From Flavobacteriaceae bacterium UBA1903 (GTDB taxonomy: Bacteria > Bacteroidota > Bacteroidia > Flavobacteriales > Flavobacteriaceae), in NCBI GenBank assembly GCA_002337605.1, contig DDGL01000016.1, forward strand, positions 406,973-470,972: DNA of 64,000 nucleotides, read 5' to 3'. Below the pieces are notes generated by a model, which saw only the letters and a program-made list of their open reading frames with translations, was not told where the DNA came from and ran no database searches. Both the position numbers and the translations under genes were made by a program. Below, one piece after another: positions 16,957-24,380 of this stretch. Each line of letters begins with the position of its first letter. Position 1 is the stretch's first letter.

Positions 16957-17054
16957 GAGAAGACAATTTTTTGTTTCGTTCACAAACAGGCTGTGAGCAA
17001 TACCAATTGTTAGCCTATTTGCCTATCTTTAAACAACTAATTAACCAACGCATT

Positions 17055-17705
17055 ATGAATGTACGTGTAGCTATAGTAGACGACAACACTTTCTTAATTC
17101 ACGCTATTAAGGAAAAATTATCCTTCTTTGAAGATATTGCTATAAAGCACACAGCAACCAACGGCAGTGAACTACTGTCAAGACTTGAGGAAAGCCACCA
17201 TCTTGACGTGATTTTAATGGATATTGAAATGCCCGTTCTAAACGGTATTGAAACCACCCAGATTGTAAAACAGAAATATCCGCAACTTAAAATTATCATG
17301 CTTACCGCATTCGATAACGATGAAAACATCTTCAACGCTATAAAAGCAGGCGCAGATGGCTATTTACTGAAAGAGATAAACCCTAAAGACCTGTACAACG
17401 GTATACACGAAACTTTAAATGGGGGTGCTGCTATGAATCCCTCTATCGCTTTAAAAACATTAAAACTACTTAGAAACCCTATAGACATTCAAAACCCCAG
17501 AGATCAAGAGGAAATTTCGCTCTCCAAAAGAGAAGTTGAGGTGTTAGAGCAACTCAGTAAAGGGTTAAGCTACACGGCCATTGCAGAAAACTTGTTTCTC
17601 TCTCCAAGTACCGTACGAAAACACATTGAAAATATCTACAAAAAACTACAAGTACACAGTAAGATTGAAGCCGTACAAAAAGCTAAGAATCACAACATTA
17701 TTTAA
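17055..17705 (+). CDS. NarL/FixJ-family response regulator
   Basis: 216 residues from ATG 17055 (an in-frame ATG at 16971 would add 28 residues without homology). Receiver domain 1-120 with acidic pair D9-D10, phosphoacceptor D56 (VILMDIEMP), Thr in MLTAFD and Lys in YLLKEI. The C-terminal LuxR-type helix-turn-helix spans about 150-210 (LSKREVEVLEQLSKGLSYTA, STVRKHIENIYKKL). It should be phosphorylated by the upstream TPR kinase and bind DNA as a dimer. The TACGKCAATTGCCSTA elements nearby are the obvious candidate targets; that link is my inference. Confidence 0.93.
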   Translation: MNVRVAIVDDNTFLIHAIKEKLSFFEDIAIKHTATNGSELLSRLEESHHLDVILMDIEMPVLNGIETTQIVKQKYPQLKIIMLTAFDNDENIFNAIKAGADGYLLKEINPKDLYNGIHETLNGGAAMNPSIALKTLKLLRNPIDIQNPRDQEEISLSKREVEVLEQLSKGLSYTAIAENLFLSPSTVRKHIENIYKKLQVHSKIEAVQKAKNHNII

Positions 17706-17808
17706 GCTGAAAGCGTTGGATCTCCATCTTAACAATTACTTAGCAGTCAGGTGTTAATAGATGCTAATTACGTATCCCTGGTGTTCGCCAACATTTATCT
17801 TTATCGGT

Positions 17809-18720
17809 ATGAAAAAAATAATTTTTATACTAACGATACTTCTCTTATGTTCATGTAAGAATGATGATGGAACAAATGCTCAGACTCTCATCCCTACTAC
17901 TCCGGGAGCTGCTTTTGTAGCAAGTAACAACACCTTTGCCGAAACGTATACAACCTTATTAACTACTCTGGAAGCAAATCAGAATATTACCATTGTAGCA
18001 GAAGTAGATCATACAGCCAATGCTCAGTCTGCTGGTTTAGAACTTAGAAATACCCGTCTGGTACTCTTTGGAAACCCCAGTCTTGGAACTCCTATAATGC
18101 AGTTAAATCCGCAAGCCGGATTGGACTTACCACAAAAAATTTTGGTATATGAAGATGAAACCGGATCGGTTTTAGTGAGTTACAACGGGACAGACTATCT
18201 GGTAGCTCGTCACGGTGTGGAAGACGCAGGGGGTCTGGCACAAATAGAAAATGCACTTAGTAATTTTGCTGTTATTGCTACAGATGGGACAGTAACAGAA
18301 AGACCTGCCACTGCTATTGGGTTAAACGATGGAGTTCTTACGGTAGAAAGTGAAAACGATTTTGCAACTACCTACACTAAACTTAGGTCGAGCATAGAAA
18401 ACAATGATAACCTAACTATTATGGCACAATTGAACCATCAGGAGAATGCCAACTCTGTTGGGTTAGATTTACTTCCTAGCAGAATTATTGTTTTTGGAAA
18501 CCCTGCTTTAGGAACACCCCTAATGCAAAACATGCAAACTACAGCACTGGATTTGCCACAAAAAATGTTGGTTTGGGAAAATAGTGACGGCCAGGTGATG
18601 ATCTCCTATAACGATCCTGAGTTTTTAAAACAACGGCACTCTATTACAGGAGCAGATACTGTTCTACTACAAATTACAAATGCCTTGCAAAATCTTGCTG
18701 AAGGTGCTGCAACTCCATAA
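17809..18720 (+). CDS. Lipoprotein with two tandem DUF302 domains
   Basis: 303 residues from ATG 17809. Lipobox LLLCSC (Cys about 15-17), then two copies of a DUF302 domain: about 45-150 and 180-290. Both carry the diagnostic segments VDHTANAQSAGLEL / LNHQENANSVGLDL, LVLFGNPSLGTPIM / IIVFGNPALGTPLM and LDLPQKILVYED / LDLPQKMLVWEN. DUF302 is a small alpha/beta fold without an agreed biochemical role. The repeats arose by duplication within the gene or were inherited as a tandem form. It follows the response regulator in the same direction, and a TATCTTTA -7-like box lies only 4-5 nt before the ATG. Confidence 0.88.
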   Translation: MKKIIFILTILLLCSCKNDDGTNAQTLIPTTPGAAFVASNNTFAETYTTLLTTLEANQNITIVAEVDHTANAQSAGLELRNTRLVLFGNPSLGTPIMQLNPQAGLDLPQKILVYEDETGSVLVSYNGTDYLVARHGVEDAGGLAQIENALSNFAVIATDGTVTERPATAIGLNDGVLTVESENDFATTYTKLRSSIENNDNLTIMAQLNHQENANSVGLDLLPSRIIVFGNPALGTPLMQNMQTTALDLPQKMLVWENSDGQVMISYNDPEFLKQRHSITGADTVLLQITNALQNLAEGAATP

Positions 18721-18738
18721 ATTAAATTTAAAATAGTT

Positions 18739-18772
18739 AAACCGTTTTTCATCCCCGAAGAACGGTTTTTTT
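18739..18772 (+). terminator. Intrinsic terminator after the DUF302 gene
   Basis: AAACCGTT (18739-18746) pairs perfectly with AACGGTTT (18761-18768) and seven consecutive T residues end the structure. Confidence 0.8.
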
Positions 18773-18815
18773 ATGTGTCAATACTATTATCTCTTAATTT
18801 TAGTTTTAAATAGAG

Positions 18816-19604
18816 ATGAAAAAGATTGTTTTTTTAATTTTTGTCGTAGGGTTACTTGCCGTGTTGTTCTTTACAAAGAAAGGAAAGGTGGTGAAAAATG
18901 TTGCGTTGAGTTATGTGATTACCCCTAATTACATTAAGAAAGATGGAGCTACAATTTCCAAAAGAATTTTAGTGCCGGAAAATTTTAAAAGGACAACCTA
19001 TCCTGCTGGGTCTTTTTCAAACTATATACAGCAGTATGCTTTAAAGCCTTTCGATGCTAAAATTATAAATTATGATGGGCAGGAATATGTGTATCAGCAG
19101 GGTCATGTAGGGATCTTAGAAGTTCCTGTACCCTCAAATGGTCTCCAGCAATGTGCCGATGCACTTATAAGGCTGCGGGCTGAATATTTATGGGAACAAA
19201 ACCGAAAAAGTGAAATAGGCTTCAACTTTACTTCAGGACATCACTGCACCTGGACTACATACGCAGAAGGGTATCGTCCTAAAATTGACGGCAATACAGT
19301 ATCCTTCAGTAAAACAGCTTCTCCAAATCATTCCGAAGAAAATTTTTATAAGTACCTGAATCTGATTTATACGTACGCAGGCACCCAATCGCTCTACGAC
19401 GAGCTCATAAAGCGCACTAAAGTTGAAGATCTGGAAGTGGGGGATATGGTCATTAAACCAGGGTTTCCCGGGCATATTGTTATGATTGTAGACAAAGCTA
19501 CCCACGCCAACGGCGAAATTTTGTTTATTTTAGCGCAGGGAAATACACCGGCACAAAGCGTTCACGTTCTTAAAAACTTAAATGATACTGCAATCAGTCC
19601 CTAG
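18816..19604 (+). CDS. DUF4846 protein, apparently truncated by an in-frame amber codon
   Basis: 262 residues as read. An N-terminal hydrophobic segment (3-20) serves as signal anchor. The body matches DUF4846 features: FSNYIQQYALKPFDA, QQCADALIRLRAEYLW, FTSGHHCTWTTYAEGYRP, GDMVIKPGFPGHIVMIVD and LILAQGNTP-like FILAQGNTP. The GH-x-C and GHIV motifs suggest a papain-like (NlpC/P60-like) fold. Translation stops at TAG 19602-19604, but the same frame stays open for 25 more codons and ends with TAA at 19680-19682. Family members continue after the SP dipeptide with W, so TGG changed to TAG is likely. Sequencing error is the main alternative. Confidence 0.8.
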   Translation: MKKIVFLIFVVGLLAVLFFTKKGKVVKNVALSYVITPNYIKKDGATISKRILVPENFKRTTYPAGSFSNYIQQYALKPFDAKIINYDGQEYVYQQGHVGILEVPVPSNGLQQCADALIRLRAEYLWEQNRKSEIGFNFTSGHHCTWTTYAEGYRPKIDGNTVSFSKTASPNHSEENFYKYLNLIYTYAGTQSLYDELIKRTKVEDLEVGDMVIKPGFPGHIVMIVDKATHANGEILFILAQGNTPAQSVHVLKNLNDTAISP

Positions 19605-19682
19605 TATCAATTAGCGTTGGATGCGTATCTGGAAATTCCCACCTATTATTTTGATCAAACCAAATTTGTCCGCTTTCACTAA
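19605..19682 (+). pseudogene. Read-through tail of the DUF4846 gene beyond the amber codon
   Basis: In frame with the upstream gene, these codons read YQLALDAYLEIP, then TYYFDQTKFVRFH, a sequence with the look of a DUF4846 C-terminus. The frame ends in TAA whose last base is the A of the next ATG (TAATG junction at 19680-19684), a typical coupled junction of adjacent genes. Both facts show that the ancestral stop was 19682, giving a 288-residue protein. Confidence 0.75.
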
Positions 19683-20044
19683 TGGCACTACCTCTTACCG
19701 AACAAGAACTGCATAACCTAGCTATGAACATCGTAGGCAAGGAACTGGAATCTAACGGATTCGAATTCCTGGGCGTTAACTCAAAGCTGAAACGTGACCC
19801 ACAGTTTGTAGCTTTAAAAAATAAAAAACTTCATTTTGTGATCGTTCGTGCTGTACACTACCCGAAGGATGCCAACGTGTTCGACCCTGTATTTATGCAA
19901 ACCATAAAAGATCATGCCGATAAATTTGAAGCAAAAACCTTTTATGCAGGGGTGGGGTTAGGCCATGGAACAGATTATGCAAAACCAGTTCTAAAAGATG
20001 AAGATTATACGATGGTGTATAACGGATTACAGGAAATACCATAA
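19682..20044 (+). CDS. Small conserved cytoplasmic protein upstream of apbE
   Basis: 120 residues without signal peptide or membrane helix (MALPLTEQELHNLAMNIVGK; FVALKNKKLHFVIVRAVHYP; HADKFEAKTFYAGVGLGHG). In Flavobacteriaceae this family sits directly before apbE and is often labelled subunit F of Na+-translocating NADH-quinone reductase, but I see no ferredoxin cysteines, FAD or NADH motifs, so that name is not supported by the sequence. The AT-G overlaps the ancestral stop of the DUF4846 frame, and apbE starts 2 nt after its stop, indicating one translationally coupled unit with ApbE, possibly connected with flavinylation. Confidence 0.8.
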   Translation: MALPLTEQELHNLAMNIVGKELESNGFEFLGVNSKLKRDPQFVALKNKKLHFVIVRAVHYPKDANVFDPVFMQTIKDHADKFEAKTFYAGVGLGHGTDYAKPVLKDEDYTMVYNGLQEIP

Positions 20045-20046
20045 TT

Positions 20047-21093
20047 ATGAAAAAAGCACTGTTGCTACTGTCTATCACTTTTTTACTTTTTTCTTGTACC
20101 GAAAGACCACCGGAAGCAAGGGTGTTACAAGGGGCTGCCTTTGGAACTACGTACAGCATTCAATATTTCTCTGAAGCTGAATTTGATGCGCAGAAGGGAG
20201 TGGATTCTGTTTTGGCTTTGGTTAATAAATCGGTGAATACCTATATTCCTGAAAGCGATATTTCAAAAATTAACCAAGGTGATACAACGGTAGTTGTGGA
20301 TGAAATTTTTAAAGAAGTGTATGCTATTTCTGAAACTGTCTACCTCAGTTCTGAAGGTTATTTTGATCCTACGGTAGGAATTCTTAGAAATGCATATGGT
20401 TTTGGAGATACCAATCCCGTTACTGTACTAGATAGCATCGTTTTAGACTCCCTGCGTACGTTTGTAGGTTTCAGAAAAGTGAAATTATTGGAAAACGGAA
20501 CCATAAAGAAAAAATATCCTGAAATTTATTTTGACTTTAATGCTGTGGCAAAAGGCTACGGAATTGATAAGATAGGCGACTATTTAGAGGCTCAGGGGGT
20601 TTCAGATTATATTATTGAACTGGGCGGTGAGTTACTGGCAAAAGGAAAGAACCTGACCAAAGAACAATTTTGGACCGCGGGAATAGAAGCGATAGATTCA
20701 GAATTGGAGAACCGAACTTATCTGGCAACCGTTCGACTGGAAAATGGTGCATTGGCTTCCTCGGGGAATTATCGGAAATTCAGAATTAATCCACGTACAG
20801 GGCAAAAATATGTACATACCATAAACCCCTTAACTGGGTTAGCCGAAGAGAGCAATGTAACCAGCGCGACCGTTCTGGCACCTACGTGCGGTCTGGCAGA
20901 TGCATATGCAACAGCGTTTATGGCAATGGGATTAGAACGTTCAAAAAAAGTACTTGCAGCAACTAACGGTATCGAAGCGTTTTTAACCTATCATACTTCT
21001 TCAGTAAAGAATGGGGAGGAAGTAGGCCGGTTTATTACAAATGGGTTTAATAAGCAACTGGTGTTACCCAAGCTTCCTGCAGACGGGGAGTAA
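20047..21093 (+). CDS. apbE: FAD:protein FMN transferase ApbE (lipoprotein)
   Basis: 348 residues. Lipoprotein signal ending LLFSC (Cys 17). The ApbE fold shows GAAFGTTYSIQYF, NTYIPESDISKIN, FDPTVGILRNAYGFG, FDFNAVAKGYGIDK (central AKGY motif), IELGGELLAKG and TVLAPTCGLADAYATAF (metal-binding C-terminal motif). It transfers FMN from FAD to Thr/Ser of extracytoplasmic proteins, classically NqrB/NqrC and RnfG. It is attached to the membrane facing the periplasm. Its last 30 nt overlap the convergent methyltransferase gene. Target proteins are not in this window. Confidence 0.95.
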   Translation: MKKALLLLSITFLLFSCTERPPEARVLQGAAFGTTYSIQYFSEAEFDAQKGVDSVLALVNKSVNTYIPESDISKINQGDTTVVVDEIFKEVYAISETVYLSSEGYFDPTVGILRNAYGFGDTNPVTVLDSIVLDSLRTFVGFRKVKLLENGTIKKKYPEIYFDFNAVAKGYGIDKIGDYLEAQGVSDYIIELGGELLAKGKNLTKEQFWTAGIEAIDSELENRTYLATVRLENGALASSGNYRKFRINPRTGQKYVHTINPLTGLAEESNVTSATVLAPTCGLADAYATAFMAMGLERSKKVLAATNGIEAFLTYHTSSVKNGEEVGRFITNGFNKQLVLPKLPADGE

Positions 21094-21834
21094 TTCTCCT
21101 TTTGGCAATCTGTATTTTTCAATTTCTTTTTCTGAAAGTTGAGCAGTATAATCTACTGCCTCAACACTAAACCCAACCGATTTCAATGTGTCGAAATAAT
21201 CCATTCCGTATACACGCACATGGTCATATTGTCCAAAGATAGCTGCGCGTTTTTTTGGGTCTGTAATGGTGTGGTCTTCAAAGGTAGTTTCCCGGGTTCG
21301 GTCGTAAGGAACTTGGAGGATAGCGGTGCCGTTTGGGGCCAGAACTCTGTATAGTTCCTGCATTGCTTTAGTGTCGTCCGGGATGTGTTCCAGGACGTGA
21401 TTGCAAATGATAAAGTCGTAACTATTATCTTCAAAAGGAAGGCTGCAAATGTCTGCTTTTACATCGGCAATAGGCGAGTTGAGGTCTGTAGTGGTGTAAG
21501 ATATATTTTTTAATTTTCTGAAACGTTTTAAAAAAGCTTGTTCCGGAGCAAAATGGAGCACCCGGGTATTTTCAATAAAAAAAGAAGTTTCGTGGGTAAG
21601 GTACAACCAGAATAGGCGATGTCTTTCTAATGAGAGTGTCCCGGGAGCCAACACGTTTTCTCGCACTTTCTCGTAGCCATATGGTAGAAACTTACGGTAC
21701 GAATTCCCGTCAATAGGATCGGTATATTTATTTCCTCTTAAAAAAAATGCTACCAATGGACGAATCACATAACTCAAACGAATGAGGAGCGTCCTTGGGA
21801 ATAGGTTTAAGAAGTATTTGAATAGTTTGTTCAA
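21064..21834 (-). CDS. Class I SAM-dependent methyltransferase
   Basis: 256 residues. A hydrophobic basic N-terminus (LFKYFLNLFPRTLLIRLSYV) may bind membrane. SAM-binding core about 90-200: VLHFAPEQAFLKRF, DLNSPIADVKADICSLPF, then FDFIICNHVLEHIPDD-like YDFIICNHVLEHIPDD and ELYRVLAPNGTAILQVPY. This is a Methyltransf_11-type domain; the substrate is unknown, perhaps a lipid or a surface polysaccharide, judged by the amphipathic N-terminus only. The 3' end overlaps apbE by 30 nt tail to tail, so each stop codon lies in the coding sequence of the other gene. Confidence 0.85.
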   Translation of the reverse strand: MNKLFKYFLNLFPRTLLIRLSYVIRPLVAFFLRGNKYTDPIDGNSYRKFLPYGYEKVRENVLAPGTLSLERHRLFWLYLTHETSFFIENTRVLHFAPEQAFLKRFRKLKNISYTTTDLNSPIADVKADICSLPFEDNSYDFIICNHVLEHIPDDTKAMQELYRVLAPNGTAILQVPYDRTRETTFEDHTITDPKKRAAIFGQYDHVRVYGMDYFDTLKSVGFSVEAVDYTAQLSEKEIEKYRLPKGELLPVCRKLG

Positions 21835-21849
21835 AATTAAATATTATTA

Positions 21850-21888
21850 CGCGGAGTCTCACGGAGAAGCGCAGAGATTCACGGAGAC
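21850..21888. repeat. Left flank repeat of the GxxExxY gene (CGGAG/GCAGAG motifs)
   Basis: The stretch is a run of GCGGAGTCTCACGGAG and GCGCAGAGATTCACGGAG units immediately 3' of the GxxExxY gene. It resembles the reverse complement of the right flank at 22268-22307, so the gene is bracketed by imperfect inverted repeats. Confidence 0.5.
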
Positions 21889-21889
21889 C

Positions 21890-22264
21890 CTAATTAGTGT
21901 TTACGAATCTTCGGAGACCAGATTTTAATAGTTTGGTGTGAAAGTTAATTAATAATCCAACAGGATAATCACCCAGTTTTAAATATGTGAGAATTTGTGC
22001 TTCGTGCACATCGGTAAATGCTTCGACTGTTTTTAGTTCTATAACGACTTTGTTTTCAACTAAAAGATCAATTCGATACCCGTGATCCAGCTTAATATCT
22101 TTATAAACAATAGGTAACGCCTTTTGTTTTTCAACTAAAAGTCCTGCTTTCTTCAATTCAAAATAAAGACATTCCTGATACGCAGATTCTAATAGTCCAG
22201 GCCCTAAAATACGATGCACCTCAATAGCAGCTCCAATGATGACTTCTGTTAATTTAGCATCCAT
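21890..22264 (-). CDS. GxxExxY family protein
   Basis: 124 residues. The family-defining motif is present as GPGLLESAYQECLYFEL (about 21-37), then LPIVYKDIKLDHGYRIDLLVE and VVIELKTVEAFTDVHEAQIL, with a PD-(D/E)xK-like D-x(n)-E-x-K arrangement (D69, E-L-K about 77). The fold therefore resembles nuclease-like proteins, but the biochemical role is unknown. Such genes are scattered singly in many genomes, and some occur as intervening sequences in 23S rRNA genes. Here it is bracketed by imperfect inverted repeats, which suggests a small dispersed unit rather than an operon member. Confidence 0.88.
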   Translation of the reverse strand: MDAKLTEVIIGAAIEVHRILGPGLLESAYQECLYFELKKAGLLVEKQKALPIVYKDIKLDHGYRIDLLVENKVVIELKTVEAFTDVHEAQILTYLKLGDYPVGLLINFHTKLLKSGLRRFVNTN

Positions 22265-22267
22265 ATT

Positions 22268-22307
22268 TCTCTGTGTGTCTCAGCGCTCCTCTGTGTATCT
22301 CTGCGCA
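22268..22307. repeat. Right flank repeat of the GxxExxY gene (CTCTGTGT/CTCTGCGC motifs)
   Basis: CTCTGTGTGTCTCAGCGC and CTCTGTGTATCTCTGCGC are two related 18-nt units upstream of the GxxExxY start codon. Their reverse complement resembles the left flank at 21850-21888, and the same CTCTGTGT wording recurs in the element at 28729-28812. Confidence 0.5.
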
Positions 22308-22331
22308 ATAGCTTAATTCGTGAAGTTGGTG

Positions 22332-23144
22332 TTAGATAAATTCGTGTCTAAACTCATCCTCCTCATCACTCACAATTCCCAGAGCTTCATACACATAATC
22401 AAATGTTGAAAGCAGCTTTGGTTTCCCGTCTACTAACGCCACATCGTGTTCAAAATGAGCACTTGGTTTTCCATCACGTGTTACAATGGTCCACCCATCT
22501 TTTAACTGGTTAATACGGTGTGTTCCTAAATTAATCATAGGCTCGATGGCAATGGTCATACCTTCAATAAATTTCTTTCCACGACCTCGTTTCCCGTAGT
22601 TCGGGATTTCCGGGTCTTCGTGTAATTTGGTTCCTAACCCGTGTCCTACCAATTCTCTCACTACACCATATCCATGCGATTCACAATACTTTTGAATGGC
22701 ATACCCAATGTCTCCTACACGGTTTCCATTTTTAAATTCTTTAATTCCTAAATACAGTGAATTTTTGGTTACCTCCAATAGTTTCTTGGTTTCCGGAGCT
22801 ACTTCACCCACCTCAAAAGTATAGGCATGATCCCCATAGAAACCATGCTTTATGGCACCGCAATCGATGGCTACAATATCTCCTTCTTTTAGAGGAATAT
22901 CTGTTGGTAGACCGTGTACTACTGCTTCATTTACGCTGGTAAGCAACGTGGAGGGACAATCGTATAACCCTAAAAATCCGGGAACGGCATCCTGTTCACG
23001 GATAAAAGCTTCGGCCATATCGTTTAACTTGTTTGTTGTAATCCCCGGTTTCACTTCTTTGGCAAGCATTCCCAATGTTTTTGAAACCACATGAGCGGCT
23101 TCTTTCATTAAGGAGAGTTCTTCGGTTGTTTTGGGTATGATCAT
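22332..23144 (-). CDS. map: Methionine aminopeptidase, type I
   Basis: 270 residues, normal for type I. The five metal ligands are visible: the two Asp in AIDCGAIKHGFYGDHAYTF, His in LVGHGLG, Glu in MTIAIEPMI and Glu in HFEHDVALV. The protein removes initiator methionine from nascent proteins in the cytoplasm. It has no N-terminal zinc-finger extension. It is not part of the ribosomal protein cluster here; a second map copy elsewhere is possible. The C-terminus carries a short family-specific extension (YVYEALGIVSDEEDEF). Confidence 0.96.
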   Translation of the reverse strand: MIIPKTTEELSLMKEAAHVVSKTLGMLAKEVKPGITTNKLNDMAEAFIREQDAVPGFLGLYDCPSTLLTSVNEAVVHGLPTDIPLKEGDIVAIDCGAIKHGFYGDHAYTFEVGEVAPETKKLLEVTKNSLYLGIKEFKNGNRVGDIGYAIQKYCESHGYGVVRELVGHGLGTKLHEDPEIPNYGKRGRGKKFIEGMTIAIEPMINLGTHRINQLKDGWTIVTRDGKPSAHFEHDVALVDGKPKLLSTFDYVYEALGIVSDEEDEFRHEFI

Positions 23145-23212
23145 GTATGTTTTTGCTTTTTATATAACGTGGCTAGTTAAAAGGTAGGTAGTGGCTAACA
23201 CGGCACTTTTTT

Positions 23213-23608
23213 TTAGAGTCCAAACCAGCCTTTTTTCTTTTTAGGTGTTGCTGGTGCAGTTTCACCCAATAATGTTTGATAGATTTCTCCCCAGCCTACT
23301 AGACCACCAATATTCCGGTCGTCTATAAATAGATCTGCATTTATTTTTCGGCTGTATTTTTCGTCAAATTCTTCTTCCGGGAAGCTTTTATTTACGGCGT
23401 AGAAGGTAATTCCGTTTTCTTTACAAAAAGCAACGGCTTCATCAAGCGCACGGCCATGTCTGTAGGTCCAAAGGATCAATCGGTGTCCTTTTTCCTGTAG
23501 CTTTTTAAGAGTGTCGAAAGCAAAGAGTTGCTCTTTTCCTATCTTAGGGTACGCGTCTTCTACAATGGTGCCGTCAAAATCTACCGCAATGGCTAGCGTT
23601 TCGTTCAT
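23213..23608 (-). CDS. HAD-like hydrolase of the BT0820 type
   Basis: 131 residues from ATG 23608 (a TTG at 23629 would add seven residues and is less likely). Motif I VDFDGTIVED at residues 8-17, motif II Thr in LILWTYRHG, and the acidic motif IV in NADLFIDDRNIGG. The cap is minimal. It matches the small HAD phosphatase group common in Bacteroidota. Substrate unknown. The C-terminal tail KKKKGW is basic. It stands between map and a thioredoxin-like lipoprotein on the same strand. Confidence 0.85.
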   Translation of the reverse strand: MNETLAIAVDFDGTIVEDAYPKIGKEQLFAFDTLKKLQEKGHRLILWTYRHGRALDEAVAFCKENGITFYAVNKSFPEEEFDEKYSRKINADLFIDDRNIGGLVGWGEIYQTLLGETAPATPKKKKGWFGL

Positions 23609-23767
23609 TGTTTTTGGTTTGAAGGGCAAAAATACAAAGAAAATAGGGGATTACCGATGGGAGATTTTTGAGTACTCAATTTTGATCTTTCAGACCACTT
23701 TTCATACCTAAACCCCTACGATTTCCTCTAAAGGAATCGTATACTGAAATAACAGTGTTTAAATATG

Positions 23768-24370
23768 TTATTCTGAATAAGCAGGACTGTAGGCTTCGCC
23801 TTTTAAAATTGTAAGCATATCCTGTTCCAGGGTTCCGTGGGCGTACTCTACTATTCGGTTTAAAGTATCTCCGTTTTTTATAAAAATTATCGTAGGTACG
23901 TACTCGATTTGGTGCCCTCTTTCTAGTCCGTTGGGGGTGTCTTTATCGTGTGATACCGCTACCAGGCTAAGATCTTTAGTGTCGAAATTGGTCGCATCCA
24001 GAATTTTATACAATGCAGGTACTTCCCGTTGGCTGTCTTCACACCAGGTGCCCATAAAAACGCTGATTTTCACATCGTTCAACAAGGGTTGTAAGCTGTC
24101 TATTGCAGTTGAGTCCAGCCTGTGGCTTGTTTGACTTTCAGTAAACCATTCGCTGTAAGGTTCGGCTGTGAGGCCGCTTTTATTTATTTTTCCAAGAAGC
24201 ATCATTCCCCCATCTTCAGGGTCTTCAAACTCATTGTTTACTTCTTTTGTGAGGGTGAAGGTAATGGGTTCTTCTTGCTTTTCTTCAGAAACAACTTCTG
24301 AATTTTTTTCAGTAGCATTCTTACAAGAGAGCGTTGCTAAAAGAGACAGTAGGGCAATTGTATTTTTCAT
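23768..24370 (-). CDS. Thioredoxin-fold lipoprotein with a CxxS active site
   Basis: 200 residues. Lipobox LLATLSC (Cys 16), then a Glu/Lys linker, then a thioredoxin-like domain with active-site sequence MGTWCEDSQREVP and cis-Pro segment HQIEYVPTIIFIKNG. The second cysteine of the usual CxxC is Ser, so disulfide exchange through the normal dithiol cycle is not possible; reduction of sulfenic acids or a binding role is more likely. It is attached to the periplasmic face of the membrane. It lies 10 nt downstream of gpmI on the same strand and is probably cotranscribed. Confidence 0.88.
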   Translation of the reverse strand: MKNTIALLSLLATLSCKNATEKNSEVVSEEKQEEPITFTLTKEVNNEFEDPEDGGMMLLGKINKSGLTAEPYSEWFTESQTSHRLDSTAIDSLQPLLNDVKISVFMGTWCEDSQREVPALYKILDATNFDTKDLSLVAVSHDKDTPNGLERGHQIEYVPTIIFIKNGDTLNRIVEYAHGTLEQDMLTILKGEAYSPAYSE

Positions 24371-24380
24371 GTAGTTAATT

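Noticed and set aside
19682..20044. Annotation as subunit F of Na+-translocating NADH-quinone reductase
   Set aside because: No ferredoxin cysteines, FAD or NADH motifs in 120 residues; the name seems to have spread by adjacency to apbE.
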